A DNA stretch of 15,470 nucleotides from Wenzhouxiangella sp. (GTDB lineage Bacteria > Pseudomonadota > Gammaproteobacteria > Xanthomonadales > Wenzhouxiangellaceae): the NCBI GenBank assembly GCA_021767625.1, contig JAASTB010000019.1:1-15470 (forward strand), given 5' to 3'. The stretch's first letter is position 1, and each line of letters opens with the position of its first letter. A program made the translations under genes and the position numbers. Under the pieces are notes generated by a model, which ran no database searches, was not told the origin of the DNA, and saw only the letters and a program-made list of their open reading frames with translations. Shown piece by piece: positions 7,202 to 15,470 of the stretch.

Positions 7202-7227
7202 CCGCGAAGCGTCAGTCGGCTTCGTGG
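7202..7227. terminator. Hairpin at the DUF1499/queG convergent junction, possible terminator
   Basis: CCGCGAAGC (7202-7210) pairs with GCTTCGTGG (7219-7227): nine pairs including one G-T, with an 8-base loop. It covers the 10-base gap and the last codons of queG. Neither strand has a T-run after the stem, so intrinsic termination is only a possibility. Confidence 0.3.
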
Positions 7228-8285
7228 CGCGCCAGCGCCCACTCGACGTGTTCGCGCACGAGTTCGGACGGATGCTCCCGGCGCGCCCGAAGCGCCCCGA
7301 CCACGCGCCCTGACGTCGGCGCATTGCCGAGCGCCACGGCCAGGTTTCTGAGCCAGCGCTCGTAGCCGGTGCGGCGGATCGGGTTGCCCTCGGTTCGCTC
7401 GAGGAAGGTCTCTTCGTCCCAGCCGAACAATTCGACCAGTTCCCCGGCGTCCAGGTCCCTGCGCGGCGCGAAATCCGCCTCGCCGGTGTGCTGCGCATAC
7501 CGGTTCCATGGGCAGACCGCCTGGCAGTCGTCGCAACCGAACACGCGGTTGCCCATCAGGGGCCGGAGCTCGACGGGAATCGACCCTTTCAACTCGATCG
7601 TGAGATAGGAGATGCAGCGCCGGGCGTCGAGCTGGAACGGCCCGGTGATGGCCTGCGTGGGGCACACGTCGATGCAGCGCCGGCAGCTGCCGCAATGCTG
7701 GCTCACCGGCCGGTCGGGCGGCAGCTCCAGGTCGGTGTAGATCTCGCCGAGGAAGAACCACGACCCGGCATGACGGTTGAGCAGGATAGTGTGCTTGCCG
7801 ATCCAGCCCAGGCCGGCCTTTTCCGCCAGCGGCTTCTCGAGGACCGGCGCCGAGTCGGTGAACACGCGGTGCCCGAACGGGCCGATCTCGCCCTCGATGC
7901 GATCGGCCAGCTTCTTGAGGCGCTTGCGGATCAGTTTGTGATAATCGCGTCCCAGGGCGTATCTGGAGACCGCGGCGCGATCTGGCTGCTCGAGCAGCTC
8001 CTCGACCGGCCGCGCGGATTCCGGCAGGTAGTCCATCCGCGCCACGATCACCGAGCGCGTGTCGGGGTGCAGCAGGGCGGGACGAGACCGCTTGCGCCCG
8101 TGGGCCGCCATCCAGTCCATCTCGCCCTGCCGGCCTTCGGCCAGCCATTCGTCGAGACGCGCTTCATAGGCGGACAGGTCGGTGTCGGCGATACCGACCT
8201 CCGCGAATCCCAGTTCGCGGCCCCACTGGCGGATCTTTTCGACCAGTTCGCCGGTGTCGGGCTCGCCTTGCCTATAATCGCGGCC

Positions 8286-8294
<9 letters not shown>
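7212..8294 (-). CDS. queG: Epoxyqueuosine reductase QueG
   Basis: A 360-residue protein collinear with E. coli QueG (379). It is a cytoplasmic, cobalamin-dependent iron-sulfur enzyme that reduces epoxyqueuosine to queuosine at the wobble position of GUN tRNAs, the last step of the pathway. Both ferredoxin-like 4Fe-4S motifs are complete: C201-x2-C204-x2-C207-x3-CP (211), and C254-x2-C257-x3-CP (261), with an additional C227. The motif FTDSAPVLEKPLAEKAGLGWIGKH contains D147, at the place of the family's catalytic aspartate. RYALGRDYHK and LTIELKGSIP are also conserved. The C-terminal HEAT-like extension is the short form. ATG 8294 is the only sensible start; no Shine-Dalgarno precedes it. The first 9 bases overlap the nnr start on the other strand. 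Confidence 0.97.
8273..8278 (+). promoter_or_regulatory. -10 box of nnr, giving a leaderless or nearly leaderless mRNA
   Basis: A consensus TATAAT ends 7 bases before the nnr ATG (8286), so the expected transcription start falls on or next to the A of the start codon. No Shine-Dalgarno is present. The -35 region is weak. The site lies inside the queG coding sequence. Confidence 0.45.
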
Positions 8295-9763
<1,469 letters not shown>

Positions 9764-9767
<4 letters not shown>

Positions 9768-10213
9768 ATCCATCACGGACCTTCACGCCCGCCGACGAAA
9801 GCGGCACCATGGCCCTCGGGGACGAGCTGGCCGAACTGTTCGCCGAAGGGGGCATCGTCTACCTGTCCGGCGACCTGGGTGCCGGCAAGACGACGCTCGT
9901 TCGCGGGCTGCTGCGTGCCATGGGCTTCTCCGGACGGGTCAAGAGCCCCAGCTACGGGCTGATCGAGAGCTACACGATCGGCGGGCGCGACATCCATCAT
10001 CTGGATCTCTACCGCCTGGGACACGGCGAGGAACTCGCCTACCTGGGCCTGGAAGACCTGCTGGGCCGGGGCAGCCTGCTGCTGGTGGAATGGCCCGAAC
10101 GCGGTGAAGGCTGGCTGCCGCCCCCGGACTGGCGTGTGCGCATCGACGACCGTGCCGGCGGCGGACGCAGCATTACCGTGCAGCCCACGCGGGATTCGAC
10201 GCAAAGCGCGTGA
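9764..10213 (+). CDS. tsaE: tRNA threonylcarbamoyladenosine biosynthesis ATPase TsaE
   Basis: A 149-residue small P-loop protein (E. coli TsaE 153). It works with TsaB and TsaD to drive turnover of the complex that forms t6A at position 37 of ANN-decoding tRNAs. Visible motifs: Walker A GDLGAGKTT (36-44, K42), KSPSYGLIESY (60-70, switch-like region), HLDLYRL (79-85), and LLLVEWPERGEGWLP (105-119) with the conserved tryptophan and E109. Its ATG overlaps the nnr stop as ATGA, so it is likely translated by coupling. In many gammaproteobacteria amiB and mutL come next; here an aminotransferase gene follows instead, after 87 bases and its own promoter-like signal. Confidence 0.96.
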
Positions 10214-10246
10214 AAACCGGCCACAGGGGCTTTTCCGGCGCGGCCT

Positions 10247-10255
10247 TGCTACAAT
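10247..10255 (+). promoter_or_regulatory. Extended -10 promoter for the aminotransferase gene
   Basis: TGCTACAAT fits the extended -10 pattern TGnTATAAT with one mismatch. The expected start site near 10262 gives a leader of about 39 bases containing the AAGGAG site. Confidence 0.45.
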
Positions 10256-10288
10256 AGGCGGTTTTCACCCGCTGCGAGACCATCCCAC

Positions 10289-10294
10289 AAGGAG
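10289..10294 (+). promoter_or_regulatory. Shine-Dalgarno fixing a GTG start
   Basis: AAGGAG lies six bases before GTG 10301, the start of the aminotransferase. It is the strongest ribosome-binding site on this half of the window. Confidence 0.75.
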
Positions 10295-10300
10295 ACGCGC

Positions 10301-11803
10301 GTGAGCATCATCAGCAAACTCGACACCCTGCGCAAACTCGGCGGCAAGCCGCTGACCACCGGCCTGGCCGACGACGTCATCGAACGCTTCGCGAAGAACG
10401 ACCCGAGGCTCGGGCAGGCGGTCGACGATGCGCTGGGCGTCCTCGAGTGCTGGCGCGAGGCCTACCCCGACCTGATCGGCATCGACGAGCTCGACCAGAA
10501 GGAGGCCCTGCAATCGGGCTACGTCAACTTCTACCCGGACGATTGCGTCAATCCGTACGTGGCGCTCGCCGCGCGCGGCCCCTGGATCATCACCGCCAAG
10601 GGCGCGGTCCTGCACGACTCCGGCGGCTACGGCATGCTCGGCCTGGGCCACGCTCCCGAAGCGGTGCTCACGGCGATGAACCAGCCGCACGTGATGGCCA
10701 ACATCATGACCCCGAGCTTCTCGCACCAGCGCTTCTTCGACGCGCTGAGCGCCGAGATCGGCAACCGCCGCGACGGCGGCTGCCCGTTTCACCGCTTCCT
10801 GTGCATGAATTCCGGCTCCGAGGCCGTGACGGTCGCCGGCCGCATTTCCGACATCAACGCCAAGCAGATGACCGATCCGGGCGGCCCCAAGGCCGGATAC
10901 AAGCTCCACCGGCTCTCGCTCTCGGGCAGCTTCCACGGCCGCACCGACCGGCCGGCGCGATTCTCCGACTCCACCCGCAAGACCTACTCGCAGCACCTCG
11001 CCTCCTACCGTGACGAGGACACGCTGATCACGGTCGAGCCCAACAACGTCGAGCACCTCAAGCAGGTCTTCGACTGGGCCGAGAAGAACAAGGTCTTCAT
11101 CGAGGCCATGTTCATGGAACCGGTCATGGGCGAAGGCAACCCCGGCATGTCGATCACGCCCGAGTTCTACGCCGAGGCTCGCCGCCTGACTGCCGAGCAC
11201 GGCACCCTGCTGCTGATGGATTCCATCCAGGCCGGCCTGCGCACCCAGGGCGTGCTTTCGGTGGTCGACTATCCGGGCTTCGAGGGCCTGGAAGCCCCGG
11301 ACCTGGAAACCTATTCCAAGGCGCTCAACGCCGGCCAGTACCCGCTTTCGGTCCTGGCCATGAACGACAAGGCCGCCGGTCTGTATCGCAAGGGTGTCTA
11401 CGGCAACACGATGACGGCCAACCCGCGCGCGCTCGATGTCGGCACGGCCGTGCTGCGCCAGGTCACGCCCGAACTGCGTGACAACATCATCGAGCGCGGC
11501 CGGGAATTCCTGGACAAGTTCGGCAAGCTGGCCGATGAGCTCGACGGACGAATCACGCGCGTCCAGGGCACCGGCCTGCTCTTCTCGGTCGAACTCGACA
11601 GCAGCGTCTACAAGGCCTATGGCGAAGGCTCGACCGAGGAATACCTGCGCATGCACGGTATCAACGTGATCCACGGCGGCGCCAATTCCCTGCGCTACAC
11701 CCCGCCTTTCGGCATCACTTCGGCCGAAGTCGACCTGATCGTCGAGGCGACCCGCGACGCGCTGCTCAACGGCCCGCTGCGCAAGTCCGAAGAGGCAGCC
11801 TGA
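10301..11803 (+). CDS. Class III (fold type I) PLP-dependent aminotransferase, substrate unknown
   Basis: A 500-residue protein, longer than typical class III enzymes (about 420-460), with about 90 extra N-terminal residues before the usual fold. PLP-site features are present: CMNSGSEAV (168-176), SGSFHGRT (208-215), EPVMGEGN (273-280), and SKALNAGQYP with K340 as the Schiff-base lysine. The usual DEVQTGxGRTG is replaced by DSIQAGLRTQG: the pyridine-binding D307 and Q310 remain, but the glutamate is S308. The family moves an amino group, often from an omega-amine such as GABA, ornithine or lysine, to 2-oxoglutarate or pyruvate. Nothing in the flanking genes indicates the substrate, so I give no symbol. 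GTG start with strong AAGGAG. Probably monocistronic, followed by a GC-rich hairpin. Confidence 0.88.
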   Translation: MSIISKLDTLRKLGGKPLTTGLADDVIERFAKNDPRLGQAVDDALGVLECWREAYPDLIGIDELDQKEALQSGYVNFYPDDCVNPYVALAARGPWIITAKGAVLHDSGGYGMLGLGHAPEAVLTAMNQPHVMANIMTPSFSHQRFFDALSAEIGNRRDGGCPFHRFLCMNSGSEAVTVAGRISDINAKQMTDPGGPKAGYKLHRLSLSGSFHGRTDRPARFSDSTRKTYSQHLASYRDEDTLITVEPNNVEHLKQVFDWAEKNKVFIEAMFMEPVMGEGNPGMSITPEFYAEARRLTAEHGTLLLMDSIQAGLRTQGVLSVVDYPGFEGLEAPDLETYSKALNAGQYPLSVLAMNDKAAGLYRKGVYGNTMTANPRALDVGTAVLRQVTPELRDNIIERGREFLDKFGKLADELDGRITRVQGTGLLFSVELDSSVYKAYGEGSTEEYLRMHGINVIHGGANSLRYTPPFGITSAEVDLIVEATRDALLNGPLRKSEEAA

Positions 11804-11812
11804 TGCTCTCCG

Positions 11813-11841
11813 GGGCGCGGCAGCCGCAAGGCCCCGCGCCC
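11813..11841 (+). terminator. GC-rich hairpin with GCAA tetraloop after the aminotransferase gene
   Basis: GGGCGCGG (11813-11820) pairs perfectly with CCGCGCCC (11834-11841). Inside it, GCC-GCAA-GGC (11823-11832) adds three pairs capped by a GNRA loop. It begins 10 bases after the stop codon. No T-run follows, so it may stabilise the 3' end or pause polymerase rather than act as a classic terminator. Confidence 0.45.
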
Positions 11842-11882
11842 GCATTACCCGGCCCCGCTCCTGGCGCGCGGCACCGCCGCAC

Positions 11883-11891
11883 TGCTATATT
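11883..11891 (+). promoter_or_regulatory. Extended -10 promoter of the secreted-protein/M14 operon
   Basis: TGCTATATT matches TGnTATAAT with one mismatch, 29 bases before ATG 11921. It leaves a leader of about 22 bases with AGGA (11910-11913) seven bases before the start. Confidence 0.5.
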
Positions 11892-11920
11892 CGGAAGCAG
11901 TCCCGCCCCAGGATGCGCCG

Positions 11921-12997
11921 ATGCGGACCGCTTTCCTCCGGCTGGCCCCGGCCAGCTGCCTCCTGATCGCCCTGACGTTCACCACTGCCGCGTCAGTGGC
12001 GAACGGACCGAGCCGCGTCCCGCCTCAAGCCCGCTGGACAGCGCAGACAGCCGCGGTCGAGGAACACATCGACAGCCTGCTCGAACTCACGCTCGACCAG
12101 GCGGGCTCACGGGAAATTCTCGCCGCCGTGGCGACGATCCGGAGCGACACGACACTGCCGCCCGAACAGCGCGACGCGGCGCTCTACGGCTACCTCCAAC
12201 GTTTGCGTGACCATCCTCCGGGGACGGCACCTTCCGCGGTCCTGGAACAGCTGTCGCACACCGCACCGCTGGCCGTCGTCGGACACGAAGAAGCCCCCTG
12301 GCACCAAGTCGCCCTCTTCAACATCGCTGCAGCCGCCCGGGGCCTGGCCAACGAGTGGTCCTGGCGCGATGGCCATGAACGTGTCCGGGCCACGCCGCCG
12401 GCAGGCGCAGCGAGCCTTGCCGGCGAACTCGACGCCCTGTCTGCCGACGACCCGCGCTACCGGGGCATGCTTGCAGCCGTCGCCGAACTGCCCGGGCAGA
12501 GACTGGATGCACTGGCTCTTCATTGCGCCTCGACGCCGGGGGGCTGTGGCCCGGCCCGTGCCGATATCGAACTGGCGCGGCACAATTCCGACTGGCTGGC
12601 GTCCTGGGCATCCGCCGCGCCCCCTTCCGACCTGCTTCCGCGGCTGGCTCGCGTCCGCCGCCACCTGCCCCGAAAGGACGCGAACGACTTGATGCGGGCC
12701 GCCCTGTCGCATCGTGACCGGGGTGTCGCCGCGTGGGCAATGAGCGACCTGACTTCCCACCTGCCCAAGGATTCCTCACTTCGAAGGGAGTGGGGCGAGC
12801 GCCTGATCGGCTTGCTCGACGATCCTGCTCTGGGCGGAGCCGCAGCGCTGCAACTGGCCCGGATGGATAGCGAGGACTGGCTGGAGGCCGCGGCGCGCCG
12901 CCCCCTGAGCGAGAATGCGCGCAGGAGGCTCGACCTCCTCGCGCAGATGGAGAGCACGCTGAGCGAGTCCGGAAAGGCCGGGGGTGGTGACAAATGA
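11921..12997 (+). CDS. Exported alpha-helical protein of unknown function
   Basis: A 358-residue protein I do not recognise. It starts with a classical signal peptide (MRTAFLRL, then a hydrophobic core to about residue 24, likely cleavage near 27-29). The mature part looks all-helical, rich in Ala, Leu, Arg and Asp. Residues about 240-345 show a loose succession of helix pairs resembling HEAT/armadillo repeats, but no clear repeat consensus. The mature part has two cysteines, C202 and C209, close enough for a disulfide in the periplasm. No catalytic motif is seen. The AGGA at 11910-11913 supports the ATG. The stop overlaps the start of the M14 peptidase gene as ATGA, so the two are probably made together; a partner, chaperone or inhibitor role is possible but unproven. 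Confidence 0.75.
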   Translation: MRTAFLRLAPASCLLIALTFTTAASVANGPSRVPPQARWTAQTAAVEEHIDSLLELTLDQAGSREILAAVATIRSDTTLPPEQRDAALYGYLQRLRDHPPGTAPSAVLEQLSHTAPLAVVGHEEAPWHQVALFNIAAAARGLANEWSWRDGHERVRATPPAGAASLAGELDALSADDPRYRGMLAAVAELPGQRLDALALHCASTPGGCGPARADIELARHNSDWLASWASAAPPSDLLPRLARVRRHLPRKDANDLMRAALSHRDRGVAAWAMSDLTSHLPKDSSLRREWGERLIGLLDDPALGGAAALQLARMDSEDWLEAAARRPLSENARRRLDLLAQMESTLSESGKAGGGDK

Positions 12998-15470
12998 AGC
13001 AACTCAGGACCATTCTTGCCTCGATCCTTCTCGCGGCCGCCTCCGCGCTGCCCGCCCAGTCCATCGTCGATTGGACCGAGGGACCGGGCCGTCTGGGCCT
13101 CGGTTACCCGGTTCCCGTGCCCGTCGACACCCCCTTGCCCTTCGACGGCTTTCGCAGCTACGCCGGCCTCCATGCCAGGCACCAGGACCTGGACATCATG
13201 CATGACTCCGTGAGCTCGACGATCGTCGGCCAGACGCGCAAGGGCCGCGACATCTGGGCTTACCGCCTCGGACGCGGCGGCAACCAGACTTTCGAAGGAC
13301 TGCCCCGGGGCGCCCTGCAGTTCACCGGCGGCATCCATGCCCGCGAATGGCAATCGCCCGAGGCCGTCACGGGATTGATGGAGCTGCTGGCCGAGGAGCA
13401 AGGCGATGGGCACTGGATCGACTACGTGCTCGATCACACCAGCATCGTGCTCGTTCCGGTCCTCAACGTCGACGGGTTCCTGCAGACTCAGCGCTACCCG
13501 AGAAGCAACTGGCTAGGTGTCGACAACCGCTATCCGGACGTTTCGCCCAGAGACGGCCGCATGCGTCGCAAGAATCTCCGTCATTCCGATGAAGACCTGG
13601 CCACCAGCGCCGGGCGGGTGGCGGGGGTCGACCTGAACCGCAACAACGAACCGGCGTGGCCCGGCCCTCAGTACACCGAAGTTCCAGCCGACCTGACCTA
13701 CCGTGGCCCTTCGGCGGGCTCGGAGCCCGAAACGCAAGCCCTGATCAACGCCACCGGGCTGGGGCCGGGCGAACAGCTTCGCTTCTATGCCGACATGCAT
13801 TCCTTCACCCGCGTGTTCTTCAGCGTGCAGACCGACAACGCCCGACTGAATGCCATCCAGAGACGCCTGCTCGCCATGGCGAGCGACCATCATGTCGAGC
13901 TGCCCGGGAACAAGCGCTACGTCGACAGCCCTTCGCATATCGACTTCGGCATCGGCACCACCTCGGAGTACTTCGCCGACGAATTCCGGGTGCCCTCGCT
14001 GACCTGGGAAATCGAACCCGGCCAGATGGGCGGTGCAGAGTACGGCGGCTTCGCCAGCAATGGAAACGACGGCTTCATCCTGCCCGAAAGCGAGATTCGC
14101 AGGGTTCGCGAGAATCTCGCCGAGACCATGACCGCCATCGCCTACCACATGGCCGGCCCGCCGCACCTGGTTAGCGCCGAGCTGCTCGATCGTTCCGGCC
14201 GGTTCACCCACTGGACGGCCCGCTGGCAGATCGATGCCGAAGGACGGAGGCAACGGGTCGCCAGGGAGCTGAGGCCCTTGACGGTGGGCCGGAACTATCT
14301 CTTGAGACTTCAGTTCAACAAGCCGATGCGCTGGCGCGAGAACGGCGCGATTGCGGCGTTCCCCGGCCGTCCGCCTTCCTCACTGAAAGTGGATGTCGAT
14401 CTCGAGATAGACGGCGAGACGCTGGCGGTGACGGTCGGTCCGCCCGAGTGGAACACCGAGCCGGCGGCATGGATCGGCCTTCGCCCGCGCTACACGAGCG
14501 ATACCGCTACGGTCCTCGTGCGACTCGAAGATCACGAAGACAACGTCGCCCTGCTGGAGCAATCCGGTGGCCGCGTGAGCTTGTCGGTGGACACCCAGGA
14601 CATGACAGGCCATCGCCTGGACGCCAACCCGGCTACTCCGGCAGGTTACCGTTGGGGTGCATGGCGCGACTACGAAGGCACCGACGGCGCACTGGACCAG
14701 GGTGGGCGCGATCGGAGCCTGGAGCTGCCGGTCTCGACGACCGAATCCGACCCGGTGTTGCCGGTCGGCGGCGGGCACTCGGCCATGTGGTTCAACCCGC
14801 AGCGAAGCGGTGAAGGCTGGGTGCTGGAAATCCTGCCCGACCAGCGCGCCGTCGCCTACTGGTTTACATTCGACGACGAGGGTCGGCCGCGCTGGCTGGT
14901 CGGCAATGGACGCGTCGAAGGCAACCGAATCGAGTTTCCCGAACTGATCGCAGCCAGCGGCGCGCGCTTCGGGGCCGACTTCGAATCCGGCGATGTCAAA
15001 ACGAGCACCGTCGGTTCGGCCCGCATGCTGTTCGACGGATGTTCGGAGGGCTGGTACGAATACGAGGCCTATGGATTCCACCGGACTGTGGATTTCCAGG
15101 CCCTGACCTCGATCTGGAACGTGCCCTGCGGCCCGGCCGTGGGGTTCCCCGACAACGAGCGCGCCAGCGAGAGCGGCTCCTGGTACGATCCGGCGCAATC
15201 GGGCCAGGGACTGACGGTGCAATGGATCTCGCCGGAAGAAATGATGCTCGTCTGGTTTACCTTCGATCCCGAGGGGCGGCCCTACTGGATCATCGGCCTG
15301 AGCGAGGCCGGCAGCACCGATCCCGTCGTCTTCCCCGAACTGCGCGCCGTTCGCGGGCCGGTATTCGGAGACGACTACGATGCCGGCGCCGTCGAACAGG
15401 TTCTCTGGGGCCGCGCCGAACTGTCCCTGGACTGCGCCCAGGGGCAGTTCGAGTACGAGACCGACATCGA
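12994..15470 (+). CDS. Secreted M14 zinc carboxypeptidase with repeated C-terminal module, 3' end cut by window
   Basis: The first 825 residues are present and the frame is open to the window end. A signal peptide (1 to about 22, ending ALPAQ) precedes an M14 catalytic domain (about 45-390). Zinc ligands are H115 and E118 in GGIHAREW and H269 in DMHSFT; D213-LNRN (R216) and the catalytic-glutamate motif LTWEIEPG (E339) are also present, so the enzyme should be active. Family members remove C-terminal residues or cleave peptides; this one is exported. A beta-rich linker region (about 395-590) follows, then two copies of a module starting at W599 and W730, 131 residues apart, each with a W[FY][ND]P..SG[EQ]G opening and a WFTFD.[ED]GRP.W core. 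The second copy is incomplete. ATG overlaps the upstream stop (ATGA). Confidence 0.92.
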   Translation, partial: MKQLRTILASILLAAASALPAQSIVDWTEGPGRLGLGYPVPVPVDTPLPFDGFRSYAGLHARHQDLDIMHDSVSSTIVGQTRKGRDIWAYRLGRGGNQTFEGLPRGALQFTGGIHAREWQSPEAVTGLMELLAEEQGDGHWIDYVLDHTSIVLVPVLNVDGFLQTQRYPRSNWLGVDNRYPDVSPRDGRMRRKNLRHSDEDLATSAGRVAGVDLNRNNEPAWPGPQYTEVPADLTYRGPSAGSEPETQALINATGLGPGEQLRFYADMHSFTRVFFSVQTDNARLNAIQRRLLAMASDHHVELPGNKRYVDSPSHIDFGIGTTSEYFADEFRVPSLTWEIEPGQMGGAEYGGFASNGNDGFILPESEIRRVRENLAETMTAIAYHMAGPPHLVSAELLDRSGRFTHWTARWQIDAEGRRQRVARELRPLTVGRNYLLRLQFNKPMRWRENGAIAAFPGRPPSSLKVDVDLEIDGETLAVTVGPPEWNTEPAAWIGLRPRYTSDTATVLVRLEDHEDNVALLEQSGGRVSLSVDTQDMTGHRLDANPATPAGYRWGAWRDYEGTDGALDQGGRDRSLELPVSTTESDPVLPVGGGHSAMWFNPQRSGEGWVLEILPDQRAVAYWFTFDDEGRPRWLVGNGRVEGNRIEFPELIAASGARFGADFESGDVKTSTVGSARMLFDGCSEGWYEYEAYGFHRTVDFQALTSIWNVPCGPAVGFPDNERASESGSWYDPAQSGQGLTVQWISPEEMMLVWFTFDPEGRPYWIIGLSEAGSTDPVVFPELRAVRGPVFGDDYDAGAVEQVLWGRAELSLDCAQGQFEYETDI
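14770..15470 (+). repeat. Two protein-level repeats in the C-terminus of the M14 peptidase
   Basis: Unit 1 (about residues 593-725) and unit 2 (from about 727, cut by the window end) share the opening W[FY][ND]P, SG[EQ]G, WFTFD, GRPxW, FPEL and a late Cys-x2-G-x-[YF]-EYE segment. Divergent at the DNA level, so an old duplication. Confidence 0.75.

Noticed and set aside
7488..8285. N-terminal extension of nnr
   Set aside because: The frame stays open but is antisense to queG; Nnr similarity begins just after the ATG at 8286.
10212..10235. Terminator after tsaE (GAAAA ... TTTTC inverted repeat)
   Set aside because: Only five A-T rich outer pairs, and the interior does not pair consistently.
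10265..11845. 526-codon minus-strand open frame opposite the aminotransferase gene
   Set aside because: Same reason: antisense to a clear PLP enzyme, low-complexity composition, no signature motif.

Overview
This is a GC-rich (visibly well over 60 percent G+C), densely packed chromosomal segment of a gammaproteobacterium. MutS, QueG, Nnr, TsaE and PncC all align closely with the E. coli proteins as I remember them, and the divergent queG / nnr-tsaE block is a classic gammaproteobacterial neighbourhood. The tandem C-terminal modules on the secreted M14 peptidase and the heptamer repeats remind me of Wenzhouxiangella/Xanthomonadales-type genomes, but that placement is inference. I see no tRNA, rRNA, IS element, phage gene or CRISPR array.

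Layout. 1-415 (-): thpR, cut by the window start. 423-478: seven perfect GGTTTCA heptamers filling most of the thpR/pncC gap. 504-1001 (-): pncC. 1040-1117: heptamers again, now as an inverted repeat in the divergent pncC/mutS gap. 1160-3733 (+): mutS. 3744-4544 (-): uppP, preceded on the same strand by an LtaS/YejM-like membrane sulfatase-fold protein (4579-6375), probably one operon. 6476-7201 (+): DUF1499 membrane protein, divergent from the sulfatase gene. 7212-8294 (-): queG. 8286-9767 (+): nnr, whose start overlaps the queG start head to head. 9764-10213 (+): tsaE, joined to nnr by ATGA. 10301-11803 (+): unusual class III aminotransferase. 11921-12997 (+): exported helical orphan, joined by ATGA to 12994-end (+): secreted M14 carboxypeptidase with a repeated C-terminal module, cut by the window end.

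The genes fall into genome and tRNA housekeeping (mutS, queG, tsaE, thpR), nucleotide and cofactor repair (pncC, nnr), envelope lipid metabolism (uppP plus the sulfatase-fold transferase/hydrolase), and a secreted proteolysis pair. There is no intergenic stretch over 300 bases.

The items most worth a second look are: (i) the heptamer arrays bracketing pncC, one forming a 26-position stem with a cUUCGg cap; (ii) the near-symmetric queG/nnr start region, where both ATGs lie in one 11-bp palindrome and each sits 7 bp from a -10-like hexamer, suggesting two mutually overlapping leaderless transcripts; (iii) the repeated, apparently undescribed module at the C-terminus of the peptidase; and (iv) the aminotransferase with a modified active-site motif.
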